Shown piece by piece: positions 1 through 11,208 of a stretch of 64,000 nt of DNA (position 1 is its first letter; the number at the start of each line of letters is the position of its first letter). The stretch is taken from contig VZRS01009438.1 of assembly GCA_013398055.1 (NCBI GenBank), forward strand, positions 1 through 64,000, read 5' to 3'. The translations under genes were made by a program, and so were the position numbers. The DNA is from Ifrita kowaldi. Its lineage: Eukaryota > Chordata > Aves > Passeriformes > Cinclosomatidae. Below the pieces are notes generated by a model. The model was given only the letters and a program-made list of their open reading frames with translations. It made no database searches and was not told where the DNA came from.

Positions 1-100
1 CAGCCCCTCCCCGCGCGCGCGCGGCCGTTACTGCCCGCCGGGCCGGGCCCCCTCACGCGCTGAGCTGGAAGGATGCGCGTCACACGCTCCGCGCCGCCAG

Positions 101-152
101 CCAATGGCCTGAGCGCCCTCGGCTGGCCCCGCCTCTCGGCCCCGCCGATTGG
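101..152. promoter_or_regulatory. Paired inverted CCAAT boxes (NF-Y type)
   Basis: CCAATGG lies on the plus strand at 101-107 and CCAATCGG on the minus strand at 145-152. Two CCAAT boxes about 45 bp apart beside GC boxes are typical of housekeeping CpG-island promoters that bind NF-Y. Binding itself is inferred. Confidence 0.55.
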
Positions 153-432
153 GCAGCGGGCTCACCTTTCCCCGCCCCTCCAAGGACCCGGCTGTGTGAG
201 GTGTCCCCGGCAAACAAGCCGTTAAAGGGAAATCGCCGTAGTGACAAACCACGGCTGGCGGCCAAACCACCGGCGGTGAGGCGCCCGAGGAGCGTCGCTG
301 CCTCCGTTTCCGGGGACATTTCAAGCACCGGCGCTCCCACATGACAGCTCCTAGTTATTTTTTTTATTTTGATCAGGCTTCTCTGCAGGCTGCCGAGCGC
401 TGAGGCCCGCAGAGGGAAAGCCGCGCGGGAGC

Positions 433-492
433 TGCCGGGAGTTGTAGTTCCGGGGCGGACGGGACGCAGCGCGCGTCTCCGGCCGCCATTTT
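433..492 (-). promoter_or_regulatory. ZNF143/SBS element plus YY1 element
   Basis: On the minus strand this reads AAAATGGCGGC (492-482) and then ACTACAACTCCCGGCAGC (448-431). The first matches the YY1 element found just downstream of many mammalian start sites. The second matches the core ACTACAA(C/T)TCCC of the Staf/ZNF143 promoter element. Both share the same orientation, which argues for a minus-strand start near position 500. An ATG inside the YY1 site opens a 38-codon frame (488-373) that resembles no known protein and may only be an upstream ORF. Confidence 0.55.
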
Positions 493-540
493 ACGGGCGC
501 CGTGAGGGGTCCGTGAGGGGCAGCGGGGCTCGGCTTCACC

Positions 541-1570
541 CCCTGCTCGTGGGCACACCCGAGATGTGTCAGCGCACGTTTTATATCCATTGTGGGAGCG
601 GGGGCCGAGCACAGCCGGGCGCCAGCAGGGAGTGCTGCTGGGAGACGCTCAGGGAATACAAGCCAGGTAGCGTCTGGGGGCGATGTGGGACAGAAGAGAG
701 AAGCCTCCTCTGGCACTGGACTGGTAGAAAAGCACCAGTTGTTACCAAAACACGAGGCATTTTGTGGATAACCCGGCCCAAATCTGCCCATCTGCAGCGT
801 TGGTCTTTACACTGAGCCAGGAGAACCTTCCTTGCGGCTCACTCCTACCAAAAACACACTCGGGATCGGGGTTCCCAGTGACGGGGAGCGCGAGGGGAAC
901 CAGGGCGAGCAGCAAGGCCCGGCACAGGGAGCCCTGGAAGGCGCAGGTGGATGAGTCACGAGGATGCCACGCTGGAAACGTGCACATGTCAGGACTCTGA
1001 ACGACGAAGGACAGCTCAGCCTGCAGGGAGGGTGTGAATCACGGCAGTCACGGCAGCAGCAGGTCACAGCTGCTGTTTTCCCCAGAGCAGCTCCAGCCCC
1101 ATGACCCGGCCCTTACAGAGCTGCGGGGTGGCATGACTGGAGTCAGCCCGCTGCGGGTGAATGTTCCTAGCCAGCAGTGGAAACCTCTGGAAAGTCTCTG
1201 TGTCTGTTCTTTTCCTGATTTTTCACCCTTTGTGCCTTCATTAACACCTGGCATCCTCTGCCCTTCTGAGAGCTCCACGTGCCACAGACAGCAGCCAGAC
1301 CCGCGTGCCAATGCATGGAGAAGGGATAAGGGAGACTCTCCAACTTTGTGCCCCACCTCTGCACAGGTTGGAGTTTAAACCACCCTCCTAGCAAACCAGG
1401 GGTCATCCTGTGGCAGAAACAGCCTGTCCTGTAGTGCCTGAGGAGGGGGCTATTGCGGAAGGATCCCGGGTGGATCCCTGCTGTGTTTGTTTGGAAAATG
1501 GGGGAATAACAGCACAGAAGGCAAGCAAGGACCGAGGGTGTGAAGCAACACCTGCTGGCCCACACTTAAT
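541..1570. other. Non-coding interval, no supported feature
   Basis: The interval is moderately GC-rich. Open frames occur on both strands, but none has a recognisable domain. It could hold a 5' UTR exon or intron of a transcript from the CpG island, but I see no decisive splice structure. Confidence 0.5.
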
Positions 1571-1876
1571 CCCAAATTGTTGGGGTTGGAAGGGAGCTCT
1601 GGAGATCATCCAGTCCAACCCCCCTGCCCAGGCAGGATCACCTGGAGCAAGTGACACAGGAACACATCCAGGTGGGAGAGAGAGGAAGAATCCATGACCT
1701 CCCTGGCCAGACTGTTCCAGTGCCCTGCCACCGTCAGAAGAAAGAAGTTCTTCCTTTTGTTGAGGTGGTTGAGTTTATGGCCTTTGCTCCTCATCCTGTC
1801 CCTGGGCAGCACTGAAAAGACCTGGCACCATCCTTTTGACACCCATCTTTGAGATATTTGTGTGTATTGATGAGAA
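1571..1876 (-). mobile_element. CR1 LINE 3'-end relic
   Basis: The plus strand shows the reverse complement of a CR1 3' region. In order there are GGGTTGGAAGGGA, then ATCCAGTCCAACCCCCCTGCC, then a CTGTTCCAGTGCC block and AGAAGTTCTTCC, then a region like CATTGATGAG near the right end. The 3' terminus of the element lies to the left, so it is in minus orientation. It is diverged and contains no reverse-transcriptase frame. Avian CR1 copies are usually 5'-truncated like this. Confidence 0.8.
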
Positions 1877-4110
1877 GCCTGGCTTGGAGCTGCTGGGAGA
1901 GGCCGTTAGGGAATTCCTGTGCGAGTCACCGGTAAGTTTTGGAAGAAACCCATGGAATTGAACAGGACCCTGTAGCAGAGGAGAACGGGCTGACTAAACC
2001 ACAGTAGCGATTATGGGGAGATGGAAGTGTCCGGGAGGCGGCTCTGGCAGCGGCTGTGCCTCGCGTCCCCGGAGCCAGTGCCCGCTGGGGGCTCTCCCGT
2101 GTGACCAGGGACACGCCTCTGTGCTGGCCACAGCAGCTGCCCCAGCGCTGGGAAACTCCCCGAGCTGTGGGCGCAGCAGTGTAGGTCCCACCCGCTGCTG
2201 TCCGGGAGAGCCTCTTCCCCGCTGGGGCTGCAGGGTGCCTCGGGGCATTTCCCCATCCCAACAACACAGCCTTGGCCACAAAGCACGTGTTGGGGATGGC
2301 CAGGACCAGAGCATCCATCCGTGAAGCACTGGAAAATCAAACAACTGCTTATCTGGCTGGTGGAAGAGCTGGTAAACATTCATTAACCCGTTGCTGAGCA
2401 CTGCCAGCCACAGCTCTTGGCCTCAGCACTGCCTCAGGTATGGCTGGGCCTGTCTCCGGTGTCAGCCTCTGTTGTGCTCCCGGGACAGGAATTCCTGCAG
2501 CCTCCCCGAGGACTGGAGAAGGCTGTGAAGCCACACTGGCTCAGCCCATGGGGCTGCTTCCTCCTGGCACAGCTCCCACACACGCTGTGATCCCATTACC
2601 AGCTGGGGAGTAACCACAGCTTAGACCAAACACAGCCAAAGAGCTGCCACGGAGGACACATCATTTCAGGGGAAGCCTCACAGTGCTGGGATCCTGGAGA
2701 AAAAGTCCATTGAGTCAGTCCCACCAGGTACAAGCATCCCCCAGAAGAGCCTGGATCAGCCAGACGGGGTCTAGATGTCCCCACCTTTACCATACCCACA
2801 TACCAGTGCTTGCTAAGCTTGTTTCTCAACCATTGATAAGATGAGCAATATGAGTAAAAAAATTACAGGTTACCCAATCTCCCAACTAGAGCCCCTAATT
2901 AACCCAAAACCCAATGGACCGTGGGGTTACCAGGGAGCAGATATTTGCATGGGATTCTCAAAAAGTGCTGCACATTTGTAGCAGGGGTAGTTTTGCTTGC
3001 TCTTGGCCAAATTCCTCATGGAAAACCCCAGGACAAGGTGATCTGGTGCAGTTTCCATGAAGTTCTGGGGCTGAATTTGAGCCACCACTCACCCTGTGTC
3101 CCCTGGGCAGGGAACCTCACTCTGCTGGCCAGGAATAAAACCTGGGTTGTGGTGCTTGGCACCCCAGGTAGGGAAAGCTGGAGGTGGCCACCCACAGGAC
3201 ACCTTCTGAGCAGGAGGAAAGAGAAGGTGCTGCTGTTTGACCTGCACAGCAATGGGGCAATGCTCGTCCACTGCACTCTAACACTCCAACAGGCCTGGCT
3301 GTAGAGTTATCTCCCAGAGATTTGGGCACTTTGGGACTGACTTCTAGAGAGACACCTGATGCTGGGGTACACCCTGGGCCTTTGCCTTTCAGCACTTTCC
3401 AGCATTTGTTTGCTGCAGTGGCAAAGCTTTCCCTCCCATTCATCCCTATCTGCTCCTTACAAAGGCTTCTTGTTTTCCCAAGTGTTGCCTTTTTTTTTTC
3501 ACGTGTGATTTAATTCACACAAACTCCTTCCTCTTCTGACTATTGATCTTGGCTCCTTACTGGTTAAAATAAAGTAAATCTTTCATAAGCAGGTTCTGAC
3601 AACGCAACTTTTGTTCCTTCCAGACACAATTTCCTGTTTAATTTCCTGACTGTTTCTTACTTGGTAAAGGAAAAGCTGTAAATTGCAAAATTGGTTCAGA
3701 GACCTTCCTCTGACTTCAGATGAACCGTTAACCACTTGCAGGAGAGAATCCAGCAAACCAGCACAAAACTTGTAAAAAAATCCTCAGTTTGTTTTACTTC
3801 TGCGATTGACACCAAAAGGAAAGGTGTGCAAAAACTAAAGGTTGGAATAATTTTCCTTGGAAAATCAAACAGGAGCAGCTCTGCCTCCAGCTGAGCTGGT
3901 AATTGCTCTTTCATCACTCAGCAAACTGTCTGTGACACATGGGCTGTGCCTCTGCGGTCCCACATGTGGGCATCCCCCTGCACAGATGCTGATTCCCACT
4001 CCCACACTCCTTTAAGTCCCGGGAAATGCCGAGAGATGACCGCGGTCACAATGACCGGCTCATCCAACGGCAGATTCCCGCCAGCGGGGTCACCGGAGCG
4101 CTCTGTGCAC
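1877..4110. other. Intergenic or upstream intronic DNA, nothing supported
   Basis: No recognisable coding sequence, RNA gene or clear repeat was seen. Open frames up to about 135 codons occur on both strands, but all overlap one another and look like a by-product of GC-rich composition. Confidence 0.5.
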
Positions 4111-4114
4111 GGAG

Positions 4115-4150
4115 CCTCGTTAGGGTTAATTGACCTCGTTAGGGTTAATT
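4115..4150 (+). repeat. Tandem 19-bp repeat with telomere-like core
   Basis: The 17-bp sequence CCTCGTTAGGGTTAATT occurs at 4115-4131 and again, identical, at 4134-4150, separated by two bases. Each copy contains TTAGGGTTA, close to the vertebrate telomere repeat, but two copies do not make an interstitial telomere array. Confidence 0.85.
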
Positions 4151-7100
4151 AACGTGGGCTGGCGCCGGGCAGCTCTTGGCAGGCAGGGACACGGTGACAC
4201 CCGGCTGGGGCTGCGTGACCTGGTGCAGGAGAGCCACTGCTCAGATCTCCAGCCAGGAGCCTGAAAGAGCCTCTGAAATCCGGCACAGGTGGCACAGTGC
4301 CACGGCTCCCAAAAGCACGGATGGAGCCAGGACCACCTGTGGCAGCCCCTCGGGCAGCTCTTGGGGGGCACAGCCACGTCCAGGTCTCCTCCATCTGGCT
4401 CTGAGCCCCCTCTTTAGTTGCTCAAAACCTGGAAGTCAAAACTTCATGTAAGATGAAGAAAATGAATTGAGGTGGGAATGTCACTTTTGAAAACATACGT
4501 ATTTCGGTTTCTCATTTCATGTGGCTTCATTTAAATTTTAACTTTGCCTAGAAATAGGAGACAAAATGATTGCTCCAGGGGAGATGCCCAGGCAGGGAAC
4601 AGCAGGAAGCTGCAGCATCTCCTGGCCCTGTTTCAGAACCACAGAGCCTCTTCATGACAGCAAACATGCTTTCCTACAGCCAGTGATTGGGAATGGATGG
4701 AAAATGGCTTCCTGGAGAAGGGACCCACCTTATCCTAGCCTGGCTGGCAGGTGTTCCAGGCACAACCTTCAGCAGCACCGTGGCTCAGTGCTGTGACACC
4801 AGTGCAGAGCCCACTGTGTGCTGGAGAAGGCAAACATGGTCAGCCACTGGAGAGCTTCTCTTGCCATCTGATGGGGCTGATGGAATGGGGAAAGTCCAAA
4901 GGCTGCTGACAGCTGAGACACAGAGAATCAAAATTAATCCTTGCTCACATGATGGAAATGTGGTGTGGGACCAGGGGCTTGCAGGGTGGTGAACCACAGT
5001 GGGTGCTTCCCAACAGCTGCTGTCTGAGCTCCCCTGGGAAAAGAAAAACCAAATTTCACTGCAGAAACAGAGAACCAGCAAAATTCATGATGAAGGTGTA
5101 AAGCTTTTTTAGCCTTTACTTCTGGGAGGACAGCGTGGGCTGAAGCTTCCCCTTCCCTCTTCACCCTGTCACCCTGGGTTGAGAGGAGGGGCTGGGAAAG
5201 CACCTGGTGCAGCCCGGGGCTGGTTTCCTCTATGGCCATGTGCAAATCAAGGCCACAGTGGGGGGATGTCACAGGCGCCTGGTCCAGCAGGTCAGTGTGT
5301 CCGTGGCTTTCTCAGCACAAACCCAAACCTGAGACCCACCCCCACACATCCCTGGGGCTGGAGGGCGGTCAGAGCCCTGGGCAGCAGTGCCAGGAACACG
5401 GGCGGGTGGCACAGCCCACACAGCAGCATCAGCAGCTCAGCTAGATCCAAGTGGTGGGGATGAGGGACCCAAAGGGCTGACCAGGCACACACAGGGAGTG
5501 CCACAGGCTCAGCTACTTCCCTTCCCCTTCCCGTTCTTGCCGACTACTAAAATAAACTAAATTCCCACCTGGCTCCATCCCCTCCCCGCCAGATATTTAA
5601 AAATAGGGAGAGGGGTAGGGGGTGGCTGGTAGCAGGAGTGTCACTCCTCAGGGACTCACATGCTCACAGGGGAACGGGCACGTCCCGCAGCGCCCAGCCA
5701 GGCACCCCCCTCCCTGTGTTTTGGGGCAGGACGAGCTCGTGTTGCAGGGAGCACTGTCACACAAGCACTGCATGTGTAAAACACTCCTCAGCCCCGACAC
5801 CACACTGCTCTTACGGAGCATGTGGGCTCCTGCTTGGAGACTCCAGGTGGATGCTTATGGGAAGAGGGCAGGGAGGGCTCCTGGTATGGATATCTCCTGG
5901 GAAATCGCTGTGTTTCCAGGCTGAGGCCATGCTGTGTTTGAACAAAGGCTGCTTTACTTCTTTACTAGGCAAAAGGGAAGGTGAGCACAGAGGAGGAGGA
6001 TCCTCTCGCAGCGCACCAGGCTGAATCAGTGAGTTGCAACCTCTTTTTGACCTGTGTACACCAAATTTTTCCCCAGCTACACTTCCTATAAAAGCCAACA
6101 GTGTTCGCATACACTGGTTTCATCCAATATCCCCTCCCCATTTATAGACCAAAAATATCCCCTGGGCAGACTGTAAAAACCTTTTTAGGAAACTCTGGGT
6201 CCCTTCACACTTCTCACTGTGTCCCAGAGGTGCAAGGGGAGGGAAGTGGCTGCTGTAGGAGGCTCAGGGTGGGGGAGAGCTGGCACTGGGGAGCTGGCGT
6301 GTGGCTCCAGCCACCACCACCCTGGGGGGACGTTGCTTTTACCCTCTGGGCGGCTGGGTTTTTCAGTGTTTTGCCACCTGCAGCTCTTGATGCCTTTTCA
6401 TCAACTGTGGAAGAGTTGGGTCAGCACTTCACATCCCACCCCTACGCTTCAAATTTAGGGCTAAACAAAGAGAACAGAGTGAGAAACCACTTGGCAAAGC
6501 TTTGTTTTGGAGCCCCAGCCCTGCTCTGCCAGATCTTGGAGACATCCATGCGGACCGTAACACCCTCCTTGTTCCCAAATCTCAGTTTTCACCTTCCAGC
6601 TTCTGTGACAACCCATGCTCAGGTCCCACGGGCAGGTTTTATTATTTTACCCCCAAGATCCGGTTTCTCCCTGCATCTCTTTGTCAGGGATGTGCCACAT
6701 ACGGCTGAAGGTTGATCTGAGCTTAACTGAGCAGCTGAAGTTTGGACTCACCCCACCCTGGAGCACCTTGCAAATGGCAGAGCGCATTGCTGATGTCATT
6801 TTTGGCTGTAGTTTCCTAGGGATTTTCTTTTTTTAAAGCAGACTAGAAACCAAAAACATCTTTACTAGGTGACAGCTTGACCCTCATGGAGTTCCCCTAG
6901 AAAACAGGCCCTGCTGACCCACTGCCCTGGAGCTGGCCAGCCCCTGGGCTGGGCTGGCTTGTCCCTCTTTCCAGAGCCCAGTGTGGGTGGTGAGGAGGGT
7001 GTTTTGCCAAAGGGCTCCAGCGATCCGTGCTGACCATCAGGGAATGCCAGGAGCGATGGAGCTCAGTTTCACAGCCACCCCACGTGCTGTGTGTTCCAGA

Positions 7101-10100
7101 GGTCACATCCCTGCAAGTGTGTGCCTTTCCACGTCGCACCTCCCGACTCACATCCTCAGGCAGTTCCACAGCAGCCTTCCCATCTTTCTCCCCCTGCAAC
7201 AGGCTCAGCAAATCCCAAACCTCGCCCTGGCAGATGCCAGTCTGGTGTGGGCTTTTCAGACCCAATCCCGATTTCCTGGACTGCTCTGCCCGGCTCTGAG
7301 CAGGGTTTCTCCAGCAACCTTGGTACCTCCTCAGCTCAGCTCAGGAAATCTGACCTGCACACAGGGAAGGGAGATGCCTGGGAGAGCTGGAGCAGCACTG
7401 GACTCCTTCATGTCCAGGCACTGCAGGGCTCCCAGGGCAACCAGCCCTGTCTGCCCCAGTATCCCCCCACGGGGCTTAGCCCAGCTGCAAGGCACTGGGC
7501 TGGTGTCGTCCCAGTCCGTGCTGGGGACTGAATCCAAACAATCCTTAAATAGGTGGTTGCAAGAGAGCAGACACAGCCCGTGTCATGGGGCCTTTTAAGG
7601 CAGGAGACGATCTCTGGACATGGAAAAACGCAGCAGCTGGAGTTGCGCCAACCTCCCCCCTCCCTGAAAAACATTCCTGCGGAGGGAGGGTTTGCCTCCA
7701 GGGTCAAAGGGGAAGGCTGGGGGATGGCTTGGCAGAGAAACGAGGCCGAAGAGTCCATAGCTGTGCTGTGTCATTCCTATGGGGTGACACGCAGGGATGC
7801 AGGGGAAGAGCCCTGGCTGAGGTGCGGGATCCATCCTTCATCCATGCAGCCTCAGGCCAGCTCAGACCCTTAGCAGAGTGTGCTGTTTAGTTATTTTGAA
7901 GCCTATTTCTAGAGCAGAAGTGATGGCCCCATCCCGAGGGGAATCAGACACACCTGGAGGCAGCCCCGAGCCAGTGGTGGGGGTGCAGTGCCTGTGATAC
8001 TTTGATATTCGAATATCTCCAGTGGAGGTCTAGATCAATCCCAGCTATTCCAGCCACCTTTTCCAGCCTTCCTTCCAAACAACTTTAGCATTTTATTCAA
8101 ACATTCAGAGCCAGAAGACACTATACAAATCTCCAGTGGGGTCCCTTTGCAAAGGGCAGGGCAGAGCCAAGCCTCAGCACACCCAGAGTTTGTAGTGCCA
8201 TGGCATCCAGCTCCTCATTTCGGCAGGGGGGCTCAAAGCACCCACCATCCTACAGCCTCTCCAGAGGCCAGTGGCACTCGGGGACACCTAATTGTGAGGT
8301 GAGGGAGGTCTTATGGCACAGAACCCAGAGTGGGAATTTAGATGCTCACAAAGGACTTTTGCATTCTTGACCTTAGCTCTTGCTTATCCCTGTCAGGAGC
8401 GCTCCCAGGAGGGTGAGGGATGACTCCACAGCGCTCCTCTGAGCAGCAGGGCCGGCCAGTGACGGTGACGTGGCGGGTCCCGTGGTGGGTCCCGCGGGGA
8501 CAGTTGTGCAGGCAGGAGAGTCACTGCCCGGCAGCAAAGTCTGGGCCACCTGGGCAGGGCTGAGCTGCCCTTTGCACCGTGGGCGGTGTGATCACACGTG
8601 GCAGAGCACACACTGTCCCCTCCCAGGGTCACCGTGCCAGCACAGCAGTGGCAGCTGCTTCTCCCCAGACCCTGCTGGGGTCTCCCAAGCACCAGGTGGG
8701 TGCAATGCACTGTGGGTCTTGGCACTGGGCTGGCATTGCCAAGGGTGCAGAGCCAGTGCCAGAGTGATCCCCTTGTCCAGGTGGGCACCCCGGGGGCGGC
8801 TCCAGCTGCTGTGCTGGCATCTCCTAGAGGGGTTTTGCTTTGCTGCCACCATGGCTGGCGTCACCCAGCATGGCTCAGGAGTGCTGTGGGTCACCGACCA
8901 ACCCCAGTCTCCCACCTCTCCCTGCCTCCAAAGGGCACTTTGCTGGCTCACAGCAGAGGAGATTTCAAGGGGCACAAGAAGTACCCCTCACCTCTATTCT
9001 CTCCACCCCACAGGGGTTTCTACAAGGACCTGATGATGTGGAAGCAGCCTCATGCCCCAGCCCAGCCTGCTCTTCTTGGTCCCCAGAGCATTACAGATGT
9101 GTACAAGAGCCCAGGGCCAGGTCAAACCAAACCTGCTGTCACAGCAAGAGCACAGCATTGCCCTGCCCATGCCCATGGCAGGTGGCATTCCTCTTCTGTG
9201 GTGGTCGTGGCACTTCTCAGAGCAGCAGGAGTGGCATACTCCCAGCTTTCCTCTTGCATGTCCCAGCTTTACTCCATGACTTTGGGAGAAGGACATTTCA
9301 TTCAAAATCTCAAGTTCCCAGGCCCTGGGCACCAAGGCAATGCCAGTAATCACAGAAGCTGGCAGCACTCCCTGTCCCTGTGGGCACTGGCTCATGCATA
9401 CGGAAGCACGTGCATGGCTCTGTGCAAAGTGTGGGGCTGGGGGCTTTTAGGGAGGGCAGCTAAAACTGAGTCCAGCTCCATCCTGGCTTGGAGCCTGCTG
9501 GCATCGCCCCTTGGCGTGGGGTACCTGGTCAGGGTGAGCAGCTGCTCCTGCCCTGCTGAGCAAGTGCAGTGATATGGGGCTGGGAGGTGGCACTTTTTAG
9601 ATGTTACCGTGGTGTGGCTCAGCCTGAGGGCCCTCCACAAAGGCACTCCAGCAGTGTGGGCGTTACCTGCTGCTCTGCACGTATCTGGATGAGGTGAGAT
9701 CTGTTTGGAGAGTCTCCTGTGGCAGGCACTGGGGTGAAAACAAGCGATAGTTCTTTCGCCTGGTGCTGCTGTGACAGGAGGGCCATGAATGCCCCTTCCC
9801 GCAGCACAAACGGGGCACTGTTTGGGGCTGCTTTGCCCTCGGCCAAGGCCTCTCGGGTGAGGCCAAAGTAAGCAGCTCCTCAGCAGCAAGCACCTCTGCG
9901 GGGCTGGGAAGGCTCTGACCTGAGCACAAGCAAACGCAGACTTAGGGAAAACATCTTTGGCCTCTGTGAAACCTCCCCTCGCCCCTTAATATGTCCCTGT
10001 CCCCTTGCTGCACACGCTGAGCCCCTTTGCTGTGCAGATGGGCAGCACAGGAGATGGATGTCCCAGCAGAGCTGCACCTCTCCAGCCCTGCTTTCCTCCT

Positions 10101-10400
10101 GCTCCACTCTCGAGCAGGGCAGGACTGAGCTGTGAGCAGGCAGGAGCTGCAGGGGAAGGGCGCCCTGTACTCGTAGCATCACACCCACATTCCTGGCCTG
10201 GCTGCTGGAGCCTGGTTTGGCCAGAAAAGCAAGTGCCTCGCTGGACCGGGACAGGGAGTGGGGCTTGCAGCATGGGCTGGGGTTATGCTCCCAGCAGCAG
10301 GGCTGGGCACGCACCGGGCTATCCAACCAAGCACAGAGAGGACCTGGCTAAATCCCATCGACCGGCTGTGCCCTTCTCGGCGGCTGCGTTTGGGCTGCAC
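4151..10400. other. GC-rich non-coding DNA upstream of PIGC
   Basis: This is about 6 kb without a gene I can identify. Its longest open frames are at 6101-6715, 6981-7598 and 8598-9572 (plus strand, 204-324 codons). None shows a known domain, and overlapping frames in other phases are almost as long, as expected for GC-rich DNA with few stop codons. A good acceptor-like sequence precedes 9013 (CCACCCCACAG then GGGTTTC). It is considered in the findings. Confidence 0.5.
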
Positions 10401-10599
10401 GGGGCCAGCCCTTCGCCACGGTGCCAGAACCATGGCAGGAGCATCCCTCCTTTCGCGCCGGGCCGGCCGGTTTGTGGGGCCAGGCAGAAGCGAGGCAGCC
10501 CCCAGCACGCACTGGCAGCAGCCTGCGCGTAGGACAAGGACTTGTGGCTCTCGGGATGAGCAGATCCCAGCATGGAGCCGGGGTGTCCCCTGAACCCAC

Positions 10600-10773
10600 C
10601 CCCAGAAGCTGCTGAAGCTCACACGGAACGGGGAGCGCAGCCCGGGGCGGGGGTGACCCCTCTCAGGCGTGGCGGTGCCCGGCACTGGGACCCGGCACTG
10701 GGACCCGGCCCCCGCCCGGAGCTCCCGGCCCGTGTCCCGCGGCTCCGGCCGGGAGGTGGCGGCCGCGAGCGCC
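10600..10773 (+). promoter_or_regulatory. GC-rich stretch left of the PIGC gap, possible PIGC promoter or leader
   Basis: Composition rises sharply, with GGGGCGGGG near 10643 and many CpGs. A 13-bp unit (GGCACTGGGACCC) is repeated twice at 10681-10706. The frame open into PIGC from 10669 has no ATG and its translation does not resemble PIGC, so this DNA is not PIGC coding sequence. It is probably promoter or 5' UTR brought next to the 3' part of the gene by loss of the sequence in between. Confidence 0.4.
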
Positions 10774-10774
10774 N
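10774..10774. other. Assembly gap or ambiguous base (N) inside PIGC
   Basis: A single N sits exactly where recognisable PIGC sequence begins. To the right the protein matches PIGC without interruption; to the left it does not match at all. About 189 N-terminal codons are missing, so the N is better read as a collapsed gap in GC-rich DNA than as one uncertain base. Confidence 0.75.
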
Positions 10775-11100
10775 CCTCGCGCCTGCCTCGCTCCCTGCAC
10801 GCCTTCGTCATGGTCACCTTCGCCATGCAGATCTTTGCCCTGTGGCCTATGCTGCAGAAGAAGCTGAAGGCCCGGACGCCCCGGTGCTACGTGGGGGTGA
10901 CGGTGCTCTTTGCGCTGGCAGCGCTGGCGGGGCTGGCCACGGTGTCCAGCGTGGGCGCCGTGCTCTTTGCCTCCCTGCTGCTCGCCATCTCCTGCCTCTG
11001 CCCCTACTGCCTCATCCGCCTCCAGCTGCTCAAGGACAACATCCACGGGCCGTGGGACGAGGCTGAAATCAAGGAGGATCTCTCCAGGTTCCTCATGTAG
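10774..11100 (+). CDS. PIGC: PIGC, GPI-GlcNAc transferase subunit C (C-terminal 108 aa, 5' part missing)
   Basis: PIGC is a multi-pass endoplasmic-reticulum membrane subunit of the GPI-GlcNAc transferase (with PIGA, PIGH, PIGP, PIGQ, PIGY and DPM2). That complex adds GlcNAc to phosphatidylinositol, the first step of GPI-anchor synthesis. The frame reads SRLPRSLHAFVMVTFAMQIF near its start and ends in HGPWDEAEIKEDLSRFL plus one residue, which I recognise as the conserved vertebrate PIGC C-terminus. Hydrophobic segments follow SLHAF and cover the stretch from YVGVTVLF to CPYCLIRL. The human protein is about 297 aa, so roughly 189 residues are lost at the N at 10774. No start codon belongs to this piece. 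Mammalian PIGC has its coding sequence in one exon, so a missing block is more likely than a missing upstream exon. It faces DNM3 tail to tail. The truncation is very probably an assembly fault, not a pseudogene, because the remaining frame is intact. Confidence 0.92.
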   Translation, partial: XSRLPRSLHAFVMVTFAMQIFALWPMLQKKLKARTPRCYVGVTVLFALAALAGLATVSSVGAVLFASLLLAISCLCPYCLIRLQLLKDNIHGPWDEAEIKEDLSRFLM

Positions 11101-11208
11101 GCCTGGGCCAGGGGGACCCTCTGCTGTGAGCAGTGCAAAGGTCCTGGCTGGGATACAGCCCTGTGAGGGAGGACACCTGACCCAATAAAGTCTCTCACAC
11201 AGCAACAA
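11101..11208 (+). other. PIGC: PIGC 3' UTR with poly(A) signal
   Basis: AATAAA at 11184-11189 lies 84 bases after the stop codon and is followed within about 30 bases by TTTTGTGTTCC, a GU-rich downstream element. This predicts a very short 3' UTR ending near 11205. A second plus-strand AATAAA at 13393-13398 could serve a longer form. Confidence 0.75.

Larger units (their letters stand above)
1..540. promoter_or_regulatory. CpG-island promoter at left edge, probably bidirectional
   Basis: This stretch is very GC- and CpG-rich compared with what follows. It holds a CCAAT box at 101-105 (plus strand), a second on the minus strand at 148-152, and GC boxes near 127-133 and 170-178. A ZNF143/SBS-like element (GGGAGTTGTAGTTCC) lies near 437-451, and a YY1 element (GCCGCCATTTT) at 482-492. 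The YY1 motif reads AAAATGGCGGC on the minus strand, the usual orientation just downstream of a start site, which suggests a transcript running left out of the window. By recalled mammalian synteny that gene could be SUCO, but no SUCO coding sequence is visible. A plus-strand transcript toward PIGC is also possible. The promoter call is inference from composition and motifs. Confidence 0.7.

Noticed and set aside
10669..10773. In-frame N-terminal extension of PIGC left of the N
   Set aside because: It has no ATG, is GC-repeat-derived and does not resemble PIGC. It is joined to the gene only by the gap.
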